Origin: Xylanibacter ruminicola
GTDB lineage: Bacteria > Bacteroidota > Bacteroidia > Bacteroidales > Bacteroidaceae
DNA length: 64,000 bases
Assembly (NCBI RefSeq): GCF_900107775.1
Contig: NZ_FNRF01000003.1
Coordinates: forward strand, 186,001 to 250,000
Direction of reading: 5' to 3'
The notes beneath the pieces are model-generated. The model saw only the letters and a program-made list of their open reading frames with translations. It had not been told where the DNA came from and did no database searches. Below are positions 1-9,687 of this stretch, piece by piece. Each line of letters begins with the position of its first letter. The stretch's first letter is position 1. Made by a program: the position numbers and the translations under genes.

Positions 1-3000
1 CTGCTGGGCCTTCTTGGGCTGAGCAGTCAGGGCGTATGCCTTGGCCAGATCCAGCGAACCACTCTGATAGTCATGAGGGATATTATAGCTTGGCAGGGCC
101 TTCTCAGCCTTGTCGAGTACAGCCTTAGCCTGCTTGTCCTTACCCTCCTGAACCAGGTTCATGGCCAACAGCGACAGCAGTCGGCGATGGGTATAGCACA
201 TGCGCATCACAGTCTCATCAAGATAGATACCAGCCTTGTCCACACCACCGAACTTGAACTTGTTCATCACGTTGTTATACGTCTTCTCAGTATCAAAGTT
301 CTTGGCACCAGGGGCGTTGGTGGTGAATGGGGTGATACGGTTAGCCAAACCCTCCTGAACAAAGTTGTCGCCCAGGTTCATGTAGTTCTCCGAACCTACG
401 GTAGTAGCTACATAGATAGGACGTGTCCAGTTGCACTGGGCAATCATCTCCAGCATCATCAGGTCCTGCTTGTACAGGGCGTTCTTACCCTTCAGCGAGA
501 TCACCATCTGATCGGGGATGGTATCAGCAGCCATCATCATGCCACTCTTGCGAACAGCCTCCTTATCGATGGTTACATATACGGTATCTGTAGGAATCAC
601 ATGCAGATCCTTATTCTTTGAACGAACCCAACGTTCCAGGATATTCTTCAGCTCGAATGGCTTATCGCCAAAGTTCTGCTTAGCCTCCTCTGGGTTCTCG
701 CGATACAGCTTTTCTACTTCTGTCTTCAGTGATGGGTCAACCTGTACGTACTCGTTGGTACCAGCGCAGTACTCCAGTCGGCTCCAGGTGATGGGCACTG
801 AAGGTGAGTCGTAAGCCTGACGACGCATCTGGTCGATATACCAGTCGGTCTGCAGGTACGACAGGTTACATACGCGTGCGTCGGTACGGAATCCCTCAGT
901 ATCCTGGTTGTACCACAGTGGGAAGGTATCGTTATCACCATTGGTAAAGATAATGGGGTTACCCTCTTCCTGCAAGGTCATGAGGTAGTTCTGACCGAAG
1001 TCGCGACAGCAGTAACGACCCGAGCGATCGTGATCGTCCCAAGTCTGACTGGCCATCTGGATGGGCACCAGCAGACAGGCAACGCCAATCACAGCTGCCA
1101 CTACCAGGTTCTCCTTCTTCAGCTTGCGGTTCAGCCAGTCGATGATGGCAGCTACACCCATACCACACCAGATGGCAAAGGCATAGAACGAACCAGCATA
1201 GGCATAGTCGCGCTCACGTGGCTGCATAGGTGTCTGGTTCAGATAGATCACGATGGCCAGTCCTGTCATGAAGAACAGGAAGAATACCACCCAGAACTGC
1301 TGAATGCCGATAGGCTCTTCTACGGTCTTCTCAACGCCGTTCACCACAGTCTTACGCTTGCGGGTGTACCAAGCCTGCCAGAACAAGCCCAGCAAACCAA
1401 GTATCAGCGGCATGCAGTAGAATACGTTATGTCCCTTGTTCTCCTTCAGCTCTGTGGGCAGCATGCTCTGGTCGCCCAGGCGGGCATTATCGATAAACGA
1501 GAAGCCGGTAATCCAGTTACCATGCTCCAGCTCACCGTTGCCTTGGATATCATTCTGTCGTCCGGCAAAGTTCCACATAAAGTAGCGCCAGTACATAAAG
1601 TTACACTGATAGCTCAGGAAGAAGCGGATGTTCTCCAACTGCGAGGGCACCTTCACCATCATCTGTTCGCCACAGCGGTCGTAAGGTACCTGCGTGCCGT
1701 CAACTCCACCCATCCACGATTCGTAAGCGGCAGCATGACCGGCATCATACATACGTGGGAACAGCATATTCTGTGCATACTTGTATTCATCCTTGGTGCG
1801 TACTACAAAGTACGAGTCCTTCTCATCAGCAGTAGCCTTCTCCTTACGCTGATATACGGGCTTACCCTTACTCATGACAGGCTTGCAGTAGTTGCCATCC
1901 TGCTCCAGGGCAACCTGCGAGGTGTAGGCTGGTCCGTAGAACAACGGACGCTGACCGTACTGCTCACGTCCCAGGTAGTCACCCAGCGTAAAGATATCCT
2001 CAGGTGAGTTCTGGTCCATTGGTGGGTTAGCCGACGAACGGATGACAATCAGAGCGTAGCTCGAGTAACCAATCATCAGCATCAGCATACACAGCAGCAT
2101 GGTGTTCTTCATGCGGGCTGTGATGAGCAGCTCTTTTTCACGGGTGTACTTCAGCAGGAACCACAGAGCTGCCAGTACCACTACACCAATCAGGAAAGCC
2201 GACCAGCCCCAACCGTAGAAGGGGATACCCAACATACCTACCGACAGCAGGAATGCCAGGTTCTGGATAGTCAGCGAGTGTTTCTGAGTCTGGGTTTCGT
2301 AAACAGCCCAGATCACGCACGATACCAACAGGATCAGGTAGATGATCTCACCGGTATTGAATGGCATACCGAGGGTGTTCACAAAGAACAGCTCAAACCA
2401 GCCACCAACAGTGATGATGCCAGGCACCACGCCATAGAGCACAGCAGCCAGAATCACTACTGATACGGCCAGTGCGATGAGCGAACCCTTCAGGTTGGCA
2501 TCTGGGAAACGGCGGTAGTAATATACCAGCACGATGGCAGGCACACACAGCAGGTTCAGCAGGTGTACGCCAATCGAGAGACCGGTCATATACATAATCA
2601 GAATCAGCCAGCGATCGCTATGAGGCTCGTCGGCCTGATCCTCCCATTTCAGGATGAGCCAGAATACCACAGCGGTAAAGGCCGATGAGTAAGCGTAAAC
2701 CTCACCCTCAACAGCCGAGAACCAGAAGGTATCGCTGAAGGTGTAGATCAAGGCACCTACCAGGCCTGATGCCTCGATGGCAATCAGTTTGGGCATGCTG
2801 AGCTCACTCCAGTTGCTGATCAGCAGTCGGCGTGTCAGGTGTGTGATGGTCCAGAACAGGAACAGGATACACGTAGCCGACAGCAGGGCGCTCATGGTGT
2901 TCACCATACGGGCCACCTGGGTGGCATCGCTGGCAAAATGCGAAAACAGGTTTGCTGTCAACATAAAGAAAGGTGCCCCGGGTGGGTGACCAATCTCCAG

Positions 3001-3135
3001 TTTATAACCAGTAGTAATAAATTCGGGACAGTCCCAGAACGAGGCTGTCGGCTCGATGGTAGAACAATAGACAAAGGCCGCAATCAGGAATGTCAGCCAG
3101 CCCAACGTGTTGTCTACTAATCTAAATTGTTTCAT
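1..3135 (-). CDS. DUF2723 (GT117-like) membrane protein, C-terminus cut by window edge
   Basis: Open on the minus strand from an ATG at 3135 to the window edge: 1045 residues visible, stop not reached. The N-terminus starts MKQFRLVDNTLGWLTF and has the conserved DUF2723 core, including EPTASFWDCPEFI and GHPPGAPFF, followed by many hydrophobic membrane segments over about residues 10-600. A soluble part with NQTPMQPRERDYAYAGSF and FTNGDNDTFPLWY follows, and the visible end is TPR-like helical repeat. Members of this Bacteroidetes family are multispanning inner-membrane proteins resembling protein O-mannosyltransferases and are thought to transfer sugars to secreted proteins; the substrate here is unknown. 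Usual length is 1000-1200 residues, so little is missing. A TAACTTTG box lies about 50 bp upstream. Confidence 0.9.
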   Translation of the reverse strand, partial: MKQFRLVDNTLGWLTFLIAAFVYCSTIEPTASFWDCPEFITTGYKLEIGHPPGAPFFMLTANLFSHFASDATQVARMVNTMSALLSATCILFLFWTITHLTRRLLISNWSELSMPKLIAIEASGLVGALIYTFSDTFWFSAVEGEVYAYSSAFTAVVFWLILKWEDQADEPHSDRWLILIMYMTGLSIGVHLLNLLCVPAIVLVYYYRRFPDANLKGSLIALAVSVVILAAVLYGVVPGIITVGGWFELFFVNTLGMPFNTGEIIYLILLVSCVIWAVYETQTQKHSLTIQNLAFLLSVGMLGIPFYGWGWSAFLIGVVVLAALWFLLKYTREKELLITARMKNTMLLCMLMLMIGYSSYALIVIRSSANPPMDQNSPEDIFTLGDYLGREQYGQRPLFYGPAYTSQVALEQDGNYCKPVMSKGKPVYQRKEKATADEKDSYFVVRTKDEYKYAQNMLFPRMYDAGHAAAYESWMGGVDGTQVPYDRCGEQMMVKVPSQLENIRFFLSYQCNFMYWRYFMWNFAGRQNDIQGNGELEHGNWITGFSFIDNARLGDQSMLPTELKENKGHNVFYCMPLILGLLGLFWQAWYTRKRKTVVNGVEKTVEEPIGIQQFWVVFFLFFMTGLAIVIYLNQTPMQPRERDYAYAGSFYAFAIWCGMGVAAIIDWLNRKLKKENLVVAAVIGVACLLVPIQMASQTWDDHDRSGRYCCRDFGQNYLMTLQEEGNPIIFTNGDNDTFPLWYNQDTEGFRTDARVCNLSYLQTDWYIDQMRRQAYDSPSVPITWSRLEYCAGTNEYVQVDPSLKTEVEKLYRENPEEAKQNFGDKPFELKNILERWVRSKNKDLHVIPTDTVYVTIDKEAVRKSGMMMAADTIPDQMVISLKGKNALYKQDLMMLEMIAQCNWTRPIYVATTVGSENYMNLGDNFVQEGLANRITPFTTNAPGAKNFDTEKTYNNVMNKFKFGGVDKAGIYLDETVMRMCYTHRRLLSLLAMNLVQEGKDKQAKAVLDKAEKALPSYNIPHDYQSGSLDLAKAYALTAQPKKAQQ

Positions 3136-3183
3136 TATAAAATTATTTTTTTACTTTAACGTTAAAATTCGCGTTTGGTGGTG

Positions 3184-3215
3184 CAAAGTTACATAAAAAA
3201 TATCTATATAAACAA
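3184..3215 (-). promoter_or_regulatory. Bacteroidetes promoter for the DUF2723 gene
   Basis: Read on the minus strand, TAACTTTG (3184-3191) is preceded about 20 bp upstream by TTGTT (3211-3215), fitting the TTTG/TAnnTTTG pattern of the Bacteroidetes primary sigma factor. It would give a leader of about 40 bp before the ATG at 3135. It lies partly inside the 3' end of the preceding YqaA gene. Confidence 0.6.
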
Positions 3216-3656
3216 GCCAGCTCCGTAAATTAAGATAATATAACGGAATAATTTGCCTAAGGTAATGGCTATGAATGTAATCACCACATTCGATCGCATC
3301 AGTCCCAAAGCGATGGTGATGGCGCTGCCCAACACGGGCAGAAAGGCAAAAAAGCCCATCCAGGCACCATGACCTGCCAGAAAACGGTGGGCCTTGTCAA
3401 GGTCTTCTTTCTTGACATGCAGGTATTTCTCTATCCACTCTATCTTACCCATGCGTCCCACACCGTAGTTGAACACGCTGCCCAGTACGTTGCCCACGGT
3501 ACCGTATATCATCAGTGTCCATGGGTCAAGTCCTGTGGCCATCAGTCCCACCATCACAGCCTCGCTTGAGAATGGAAAGAAACTGCCAGCCAGGAAGGCT
3601 GCCAACAGCATGCCCCAATAGCCGTATTGTGTGAGTAGACTGATTATGAAATCCAT
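3204..3656 (-). CDS. YqaA/DedA-family (VTT domain) inner-membrane protein
   Basis: 150 residues with four or five hydrophobic stretches. The N-terminal part has the VTT/SNARE-associated signature with AAFLAGSFFPFSSEAVM, then GNVLGSVFNYGVGRMG, and the C-terminal part has FLPVLGSAITIALGLMR. This matches the short YqaA branch of the DedA superfamily, whose relatives act in membrane homeostasis and lipid flipping; the exact substrate is not known. Its start overlaps the end of the upstream membrane protein gene by 13 bp, so the two are probably translated together. Confidence 0.88.
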   Translation of the reverse strand: MDFIISLLTQYGYWGMLLAAFLAGSFFPFSSEAVMVGLMATGLDPWTLMIYGTVGNVLGSVFNYGVGRMGKIEWIEKYLHVKKEDLDKAHRFLAGHGAWMGFFAFLPVLGSAITIALGLMRSNVVITFIAITLGKLFRYIILIYGAGLFI

Positions 3657-4573
3657 AGGTTCATGCCTGTTAGGAATAGGATTGTGGCCATGGTTACGAT
3701 AAAGAACAGGTTGCTCAATCTGCTATTGGTAAGGGTAAAGAAGTGGGCCACGATGGGCGACACCACAATGGTGAGCATACCAATAAACGTGTTGTACTGC
3801 TGTGGCTGAAGGGCCATCAGTATCAGGGTGTAGATGGTGAGCATCATCATACTGTTGTATATCTGGCGCACACGTATCTTGTCCTTGTAGCTGTTCATCC
3901 AGAAGTGGATGGTACCCACGATAAACAGCACTACCAGCAAGGCTAAGTAAGCCCACTGCTGGGTGGTCACGGCTGTATAGTCGGTGCTCCATTGTACTTC
4001 TGTAAAACGGTTCAGATAGTCGAAAGCCACCTCGGGTTGATATCTGTAGATATAGAGTCGCCAACCGGTATACAGCCAGTAGGGTGTAACTAATCCGATG
4101 AGTGCCGCAAAAAAGGTACGCACACTCAGCGAGTAGATGGTGGTGGCCATCAGCAGCAGGAAGATGGGCACATATAGCAGGAAGTGCGGCTCCAGCAAAC
4201 TCACAATGCTGATGAGCATATATAGGTAGAACGTGTGCCCCACGCTCTTCTGGTCCTGATAGCACGAGCATAGCAGCAACAGACCTAGTACCATGCTGAG
4301 CACCTGCACCGTACCTTGTATGGAGCCGAACATCCACGTGGCTGAACAGGCCAACAGAATATAAAAAACTGTAACCGAGCGACTGTAGATACGTATCAGC
4401 ATGTTGATGTTGTTCAGGTGAATCATGGCATATGCCGATGCAAAGAAACACAGGAACTGGAACCACCAACCCTGATGTACCACCCCCGCCAAAAGCCAGA
4501 TGCCGACACCATACAGTATGGTGATCGGCAACGTGCGACGGCTCTCAGCTATTTTATTCTGAAATCTTTTCAC
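3644..4573 (-). CDS. Multispanning inner-membrane protein of unknown function
   Basis: 309 residues, almost entirely hydrophobic, with roughly eight or nine membrane spans and few charged loops. I do not recognise a family motif. The start is a GTG at 4573 whose G is shared with the TAG stop of purD (TAGTG), a clear sign of translational coupling; the 3' end overlaps the YqaA gene by 13 bp. The order purD, membrane protein, yqaA suggests a housekeeping operon, but gives no function for this member. Confidence 0.75.
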   Translation of the reverse strand: MKRFQNKIAESRRTLPITILYGVGIWLLAGVVHQGWWFQFLCFFASAYAMIHLNNINMLIRIYSRSVTVFYILLACSATWMFGSIQGTVQVLSMVLGLLLLCSCYQDQKSVGHTFYLYMLISIVSLLEPHFLLYVPIFLLLMATTIYSLSVRTFFAALIGLVTPYWLYTGWRLYIYRYQPEVAFDYLNRFTEVQWSTDYTAVTTQQWAYLALLVVLFIVGTIHFWMNSYKDKIRVRQIYNSMMMLTIYTLILMALQPQQYNTFIGMLTIVVSPIVAHFFTLTNSRLSNLFFIVTMATILFLTGMNLWIS

Positions 4574-5859
4574 TACAGATCAGCGCCGATGTCTCGACGG
4601 AAATATTTGTCGGTGAACTGTATCTTCTGTGCCTCCTCGAACGACTTCTGCAGGGCCTCGGCCTTGTCCTTACCATATGATGATACGGCAATTACGCGTC
4701 CGCCATTGGTCACTACCTCGCCATCCTTTAGGGCTGTACCTGCGTGGAATACGATGCTGCCCTCCACATCCTCGATGCCTGTGATGGGGTAGCCCTTCTT
4801 ATAGGCCTGTGGATAACCACCCGATACCAGCATTACGCAAACAGCAGCACGCTCGTCGAACTCAATGGCCCGCTGGTCGAGATTACCCTCGGCCACACCC
4901 TCAAACAGGTCAACCAGGTCGCTCTTCAGGCGCAGCATCACACTCTCTGTCTCTGGGTCGCCCATTCTGCAGTTATACTCAATCACGTATGGCTCAGCCT
5001 CCTTGCTGGGGGTGTTGGTGCGGTTAATCAGTCCGAAGAAGATAAAGCCCTTGTAGTCGATACCATCAGCAGCCAGACCCTCAACGGTTGGACGGATAAT
5101 GCGGTCCTCTACCTTCTGCATCCACTCCTTGGTGGCAAAAGGCACGGGTGTAACGCTACCCATACCGCCGGTGTTCAAACCAGTGTCGTGCTCGCCAATA
5201 CGCTTGTAGTCCTTGGCCTCTGGCAGAATCTTATAGTTTTTGCCATCAGTGAGTACGAACACCGAGCACTCGATACCGCTCATGAACTCCTCGATCACCA
5301 CGCGACTCGAAGCGTTACCGAACATACCGCCCAGCATCTCCTTCAGCTCTTTCTTGGCCTCGTCGAGTGTAGGCAGAATCAGCACACCCTTACCAGCGCA
5401 AAGGCCGTCGGCCTTCAGCACGTAGGGCGCCTCGAGTGTCTCCAGGAACTTTAGTCCCTCTTCCAGATGTTCGCCATCAAAGGTCTGATAGCGGGCTGTG
5501 GGGATGTGATGGCGCTCCATAAAGGCCTTGGCAAAATCCTTCGAGCCTTCGAGCACGGCACCTGCCTTTGAAGGACCGATAACTGGTACGTTCTTGGTAC
5601 GCTCATCAGCCTTCAGGTCGTCGTAGATACCCTTTACCAATGGATCCTCAGGACCTACCACTACCATCTGAATGCCCTTTTCAACTACGAACTGCTTGAT
5701 AGCCTCAAAGTCGTCGGCTTTCATATTTACATTTTCTCCGCAGTTGCTGGTACCGGCATTACCTGGGGCGATGTAAAGCTTTTCGCATTTATCACTCTGA
5801 GCAATTTTCCAAGCTAAGGCGTGCTCACGTCCGCCACTTCCTAACAGTAAGATTTTCAT
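4573..5859 (-). CDS. purD: Phosphoribosylamine-glycine ligase
   Basis: 428 residues, the normal length for PurD. It opens with [18 protein letters not shown], the typical N-terminal domain, and has the ATP-grasp body with [31 protein letters not shown], the family signature [12 protein letters not shown] (about residues 228-239) and [10 protein letters not shown]. The enzyme joins 5-phosphoribosylamine and glycine using ATP, the second step of de novo purine synthesis, in the cytoplasm. Its TAG stop shares one base with the next gene's GTG start. A short TTTGAAC-type heptamer array separates it from the upstream peptidase gene. Confidence 0.97.
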   Translation of the reverse strand: MKILLLGSGGREHALAWKIAQSDKCEKLYIAPGNAGTSNCGENVNMKADDFEAIKQFVVEKGIQMVVVGPEDPLVKGIYDDLKADERTKNVPVIGPSKAGAVLEGSKDFAKAFMERHHIPTARYQTFDGEHLEEGLKFLETLEAPYVLKADGLCAGKGVLILPTLDEAKKELKEMLGGMFGNASSRVVIEEFMSGIECSVFVLTDGKNYKILPEAKDYKRIGEHDTGLNTGGMGSVTPVPFATKEWMQKVEDRIIRPTVEGLAADGIDYKGFIFFGLINRTNTPSKEAEPYVIEYNCRMGDPETESVMLRLKSDLVDLFEGVAEGNLDQRAIEFDERAAVCVMLVSGGYPQAYKKGYPITGIEDVEGSIVFHAGTALKDGEVVTNGGRVIAVSSYGKDKAEALQKSFEEAQKIQFTDKYFRRDIGADL

Positions 5860-5881
5860 CTTTGAACTTTGAACTTTATGA
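5860..5881. repeat. Short heptamer repeat upstream of purD
   Basis: Two to three tandem copies of a TTTGAAC/TTTGAAC-type heptamer occupy the whole gap between the peptidase stop and the purD start. It resembles the longer TTCAATG-type arrays elsewhere in the window. Confidence 0.55.
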
Positions 5882-8041
5882 TTACTTTAAATAGTCTTCG
5901 AAGTATTGGGTGATGCGCTCGTGCAGGTGCACTGAGGCATGACCACGCATGTTATGCTCCTCGCCGGGGTAGGCAAAGAAGTCGGGTTGTGTGCCGGCCT
6001 TGATACAGGCATCCAGGAAACTCAGGCAGTGCTGTGGCACCACGGTGTTATCGTTGTAACCCGTGATAATCTGCAGCTTACCCTTCAGGTTCTTGGCCTT
6101 GCTGATCAGACTGCTCTTGGCATAACCCTCGGGGTTATCCTGTGGGGTGCCCATATAGCGCTCGCCATACATCACCTCATACCATTTCCAGTCAATCACC
6201 GGACCGCCAGCCACACCTACCTTAAACACGTCGGGGTAGTTGGTTATCAGACTGATGGTCATAAATCCACCAAAGCTCCAACCGTGTACACCCAGTCGGT
6301 TCATATCCACGTATGGCTGCTGCTTCAGGAACTCCACACCCTTCATCTGGTCCTGCATCTCTACCTGACCTAACTGGTGCCAGGTGGCCTGCTCAAAGTC
6401 TCTGCCGCGATTCTCCGATCCACGGTTGTCGATGATAAAGCAGATATAACCCTTCTGTGCCATGTAGGTCTCCCACGATCTGCTGGCCCAGTGCCACGAG
6501 GCATCTACGTTGTGGGCGTGAGGTCCGCCATACACGTAAACCACGGTGGGGTATTTCTTGTTGGGGTCAAAGCCGTGTGGCTTCACCATTCTATAATATA
6601 AGTCGGTAGTGCCATCAGCGGCCTTGATGCTGCCGTTCTCATAGATAGGCTGCTGGAAGGCTGCCCAGGGGTCGGCGGCTTTCAGCAGGGTGATGGGGGC
6701 TGCCTTGTGGGTGCTGGTTACTTCAATGTTGTTAGGAACGGTGGGTTCCTGGTATTTGTTGAACAACAGGGCACCTGTAGCCGACAACTCACCACGATGC
6801 ACGCCCTTACCGTTATCCAGCAGGGTGCGCTTGCCAGTGCTGATGTTTACAGCCCAGAGGTTACGCTGCAGTGGACTCAGCTCATTCGAGGCGATAATCA
6901 CCGATTTGTCCTTCAGGTTGTAGCCTAATACCTCCATTACCACCCATTGACCACTGGTAATCTGCTTCAGCTGCTTACCGTTTTTATCAAACAGGTACAG
7001 GTGGTTATAGCCATCCTTCTGACTCTGCATCACAAATTTCTGTGCATCCCAAGGCAGGAACTCGATGGGGTGCTGTGGCTCCACGTATTTGTCCGATGTC
7101 TCACGATACAGTTCGGCAATCTTCTTACCTGTGGTGGCATCATACGATACCAGACGACAGTCGTTCTGTTGACGGTTCAGCTCCAGCATATACACCGTTT
7201 GGGCATCGGGCGCCCAACTGATGTTGGTGAAATAGCGGTCGGTGGGGTCACCAGCCTGCAGGTACACGGTCTTTCCGCTCTTCACGTCAAACACACCCAC
7301 AGTTACCTTGTGACTGGTCATGCCGGCCATAGGGTACTTATCGGGCTCGTAACTGGCGTTACGTGGGAAGATATCTACCTGTGGATAGTCGGTAACCATG
7401 CTTTGGTCCATGCGATAGAAAGCCAGCTTGCTGCCGTCAGGACTCCAGAAGGTACCCTTGTCGATACCGAACTCATTGCGATGCACACTCTGACCGTATA
7501 CAATCTCTCTGCTGCCATCAGTACTCAACTGGTGCTTCTTACCGGCACCATCTACCACGAACAACTGGTGGTTCTCCACATAGGCTGTGGCACGCGAGGT
7601 GGCGTTCCAGTCGTAGGCCTGCTGTCCGGCTATGCTGTCCTGCCAGATAATCTGCTTGGCCTTGAAGTCGAGCAGAATCACCGCTTTCCTGTTACCCAGC
7701 TTTACGATAGGCTTGTTGGGGTAGGGGAAAGAGGCGTTCATCAGGTGGCGCACATACTTGGTATCATCGCTACCTGCCCACTTGTTGATGTCGTCGAGTG
7801 TAAACAGCAGGGTTTTCTTACCTGTCTTGGTGTTGATGGTGTAGCAGGCCTCTACATCCTGCTGAATCAGCTGCTCGCCCCACCATGTCAGCCACATGTT
7901 CTGTGGTCGCAGGTTGGCATAGTTGTTACCGCCGAAGTTCAGGTCTTCGAGTGTAAACAGTTTCTTATCCTGAGCGCTCATGGTTGTGGCAGTCATCATC
8001 ATGGCCAGTGCGGCCACCATCAGTTTAATCTTCATCATCAT
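5882..8041 (-). CDS. S9 family dipeptidyl peptidase IV-like protease, exported
   Basis: About 719 residues from the first of three consecutive ATGs at 8041; GGAG lies five bases upstream. The N-terminus [19 protein letters not shown] is a signal peptide, so the enzyme is periplasmic or surface-exposed. A DPP IV beta-propeller domain (about residues 80-450) is followed by the S9 alpha/beta-hydrolase with the nucleophile motif GWSFGG (Ser about 589), an Asp in GYNDNTVVP and a His in GEEHNMRGH. Such enzymes release dipeptides, typically after proline, from peptides. The longer in-frame extension upstream is just antiparallel reading of the methyltransferase tail. The start overlaps the end of the methyltransferase gene by 17 bp. 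Confidence 0.93.
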   Translation of the reverse strand: MMMKIKLMVAALAMMMTATTMSAQDKKLFTLEDLNFGGNNYANLRPQNMWLTWWGEQLIQQDVEACYTINTKTGKKTLLFTLDDINKWAGSDDTKYVRHLMNASFPYPNKPIVKLGNRKAVILLDFKAKQIIWQDSIAGQQAYDWNATSRATAYVENHQLFVVDGAGKKHQLSTDGSREIVYGQSVHRNEFGIDKGTFWSPDGSKLAFYRMDQSMVTDYPQVDIFPRNASYEPDKYPMAGMTSHKVTVGVFDVKSGKTVYLQAGDPTDRYFTNISWAPDAQTVYMLELNRQQNDCRLVSYDATTGKKIAELYRETSDKYVEPQHPIEFLPWDAQKFVMQSQKDGYNHLYLFDKNGKQLKQITSGQWVVMEVLGYNLKDKSVIIASNELSPLQRNLWAVNISTGKRTLLDNGKGVHRGELSATGALLFNKYQEPTVPNNIEVTSTHKAAPITLLKAADPWAAFQQPIYENGSIKAADGTTDLYYRMVKPHGFDPNKKYPTVVYVYGGPHAHNVDASWHWASRSWETYMAQKGYICFIIDNRGSENRGRDFEQATWHQLGQVEMQDQMKGVEFLKQQPYVDMNRLGVHGWSFGGFMTISLITNYPDVFKVGVAGGPVIDWKWYEVMYGERYMGTPQDNPEGYAKSSLISKAKNLKGKLQIITGYNDNTVVPQHCLSFLDACIKAGTQPDFFAYPGEEHNMRGHASVHLHERITQYFEDYLK

Positions 8042-9524
8042 CAAATCTCCTTTTCTTTCCAAAGTCCTTGCCTTTGCCGAAGTCGCGCTTGCCGCCACGC
8101 TTGAAGTCCTTGCGGTCCTTGCCCTTACCAAACTCCTTGCGGTCGCCTTTGCTGAACTCCTTACGCTCTTTGCGGTCCTTACCACTGCGGTCAAAGCTCT
8201 CATGCCCGCCGCGGTTTCTGCCAATATCATGCTTATGGAAAGTAAAGTTCAGAATATCGGCCTCCTCGTTCTCCTCTTTCTCTTCCAGGCGTTTCTTAAA
8301 CTCGCGCTCCTTCTTAAAGCGGTGCTTCTCGGCCATCTGGCGCTTCTCCTCTTCGGTCTTCACCACGCCACCTTCCGAGCGGAAGTCCTTCAGCTTACCG
8401 TCAAACATCTGGTACTTACGGAACTCGCACTCCAGACTGCCATTATAAAGAGGTATCTTGATGCTGGGCTTCAGTCCAATCTGGTCGAAGCACTCCTCGC
8501 GATAGCTCAGTATCCAGGCATCGTTACCCTTGAACTGGTGCTTCAATCGCTCACCAATCATCTTGTAGGTACCCAACAGGTCGGGTGTTGAGATACGCTC
8601 ACCATAAGGTGGGTTCGATATGATGATACTCTTGTTGGCAGGCTGTGTGAAGTTCTTGAAGTCCTGCTGCTCCACGGTGATGATATCGCTCAGTCCGGCA
8701 GCCTTCACGTTCATGCGGGCTGTGTTCACAGCCTTCATGTCGATATCGTAGCCGTAAATCTTGTGGTTGAACTCACGCTCCTGACTCTCGTCGTTGTAGA
8801 TCTCATCAAACAGGTCGGCATCAAAGTCGGGCCACTTCTCAAAGGCAAACTCCTTGCGGAACAAGCCTGGTGCCATGTTCTTGGCTATCAGGGCAGCCTC
8901 AATCAGCAGGGTACCGCTACCACACATGGGGTCGATGAAATCAGTATCGGCCTGCCATCCGCTCAGCAGGATCATACCTGCTGCCAACACCTCGTTCAGT
9001 GGTGCCTCTACACTCTCCTGGCGGTAGCCACGACGGTGCAGACTCTCACCGCTTGAGTCGAGACTCAGCGTACATTTGTCTTCAGCAATGTGCATGTTCA
9101 GTCGGATGTCGGGGTTGGCCACCGATATATTGGGGCGCTTGCCCGTCTTCTCACGGAATTGGTCAACAATCGCATCCTTTACTTTATACGAAACAAACTT
9201 TGAGTGGCGGAATTCTTCAGAGAAGACCACCGCGTCAACCGTAAAGGTCTTGTCGGTACCCAGATATTCAGTCCAGTCAATCTTCTTGATCTCTTCGTAC
9301 ACATCGTCTGCGCTCTTAGCTCTAAAATGGCGTATTGGCTTCAGAATTCTGATAGCCGTGTGCAACTGAAAGTTGGCACGATACATCATTTCCTTATCAC
9401 CCGTAAACGAAACCATTCGTCTACCGATTTCAACATCGTTAGCCCCCAATTGGGTCAGCTCTTTCGCCAGTACAGGTTCCAGTCCCATAAACGTTTTGGC
9501 GATCAATTCAAACTTTTGCTCCAT
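8025..9524 (-). CDS. THUMP-domain class I SAM-dependent rRNA methyltransferase (RlmL N-terminal-like) with charged tail
   Basis: 499 residues from the ATG at 9524. The N-terminal THUMP domain (about 45-155) precedes an N6-adenine/N2-guanine type methyltransferase domain with DPMCGSGTLLIEAAL (about 196) and the catalytic NPPYGER (about 302). This fits the RlmL/Trm14-like group that modifies 23S rRNA guanine, though the exact target is inferred. From about residue 435 the protein ends in a 65-residue disordered tail made of K, R, D, E and G with GRNRGG and GKGKDR-type repeats, ending RRFDDDED; this is probably an RNA-binding extension. The earlier in-frame start would run through the promoter, so I reject it. 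Confidence 0.9.
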   Translation of the reverse strand: MEQKFELIAKTFMGLEPVLAKELTQLGANDVEIGRRMVSFTGDKEMMYRANFQLHTAIRILKPIRHFRAKSADDVYEEIKKIDWTEYLGTDKTFTVDAVVFSEEFRHSKFVSYKVKDAIVDQFREKTGKRPNISVANPDIRLNMHIAEDKCTLSLDSSGESLHRRGYRQESVEAPLNEVLAAGMILLSGWQADTDFIDPMCGSGTLLIEAALIAKNMAPGLFRKEFAFEKWPDFDADLFDEIYNDESQEREFNHKIYGYDIDMKAVNTARMNVKAAGLSDIITVEQQDFKNFTQPANKSIIISNPPYGERISTPDLLGTYKMIGERLKHQFKGNDAWILSYREECFDQIGLKPSIKIPLYNGSLECEFRKYQMFDGKLKDFRSEGGVVKTEEEKRQMAEKHRFKKEREFKKRLEEKEENEEADILNFTFHKHDIGRNRGGHESFDRSGKDRKERKEFSKGDRKEFGKGKDRKDFKRGGKRDFGKGKDFGKKRRFDDDED

Positions 9525-9544
9525 TTCTATTAGTTTACAGCGTG

Positions 9545-9552
9545 CAAAGGTA
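9545..9552 (-). promoter_or_regulatory. -7 box for the methyltransferase/peptidase operon
   Basis: TACCTTTG on the minus strand about 20 bp upstream of the ATG at 9524 matches the Bacteroidetes TAnnTTTG consensus. The peptidase gene overlaps the methyltransferase and is probably in the same transcript. Confidence 0.6.
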
Positions 9553-9657
9553 ATGAAAGTTCGCTCAAAAATGCGCTTTTTTACTGTTAATCTAACAAAA
9601 AATCTTCGTTTTTTATAAAAAACGGCCAAAAAATGCTCGATTTCCAAATAATTTCCT

Positions 9658-9665
9658 TACTTTTG
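9658..9665 (+). promoter_or_regulatory. -7 box for the sensor kinase gene
   Basis: TACTTTTG 22 bp before the ATG at 9688 matches TAnnTTTG. It forms a divergent promoter region with the minus-strand box at 9545. Confidence 0.55.
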
Positions 9666-9687
9666 CCACGTTAATTCAAAACCCAAG

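Noticed and set aside
1030..2007. Long plus-strand open frame opposite the DUF2723 gene
   Set aside because: It is antisense to a clear membrane protein gene, has no recognisable motif and no promoter.
6947..8104. 385-codon plus-strand frame opposite the S9 peptidase
   Set aside because: The minus-strand product has full catalytic motifs; the plus-strand product is low-complexity shadow coding.
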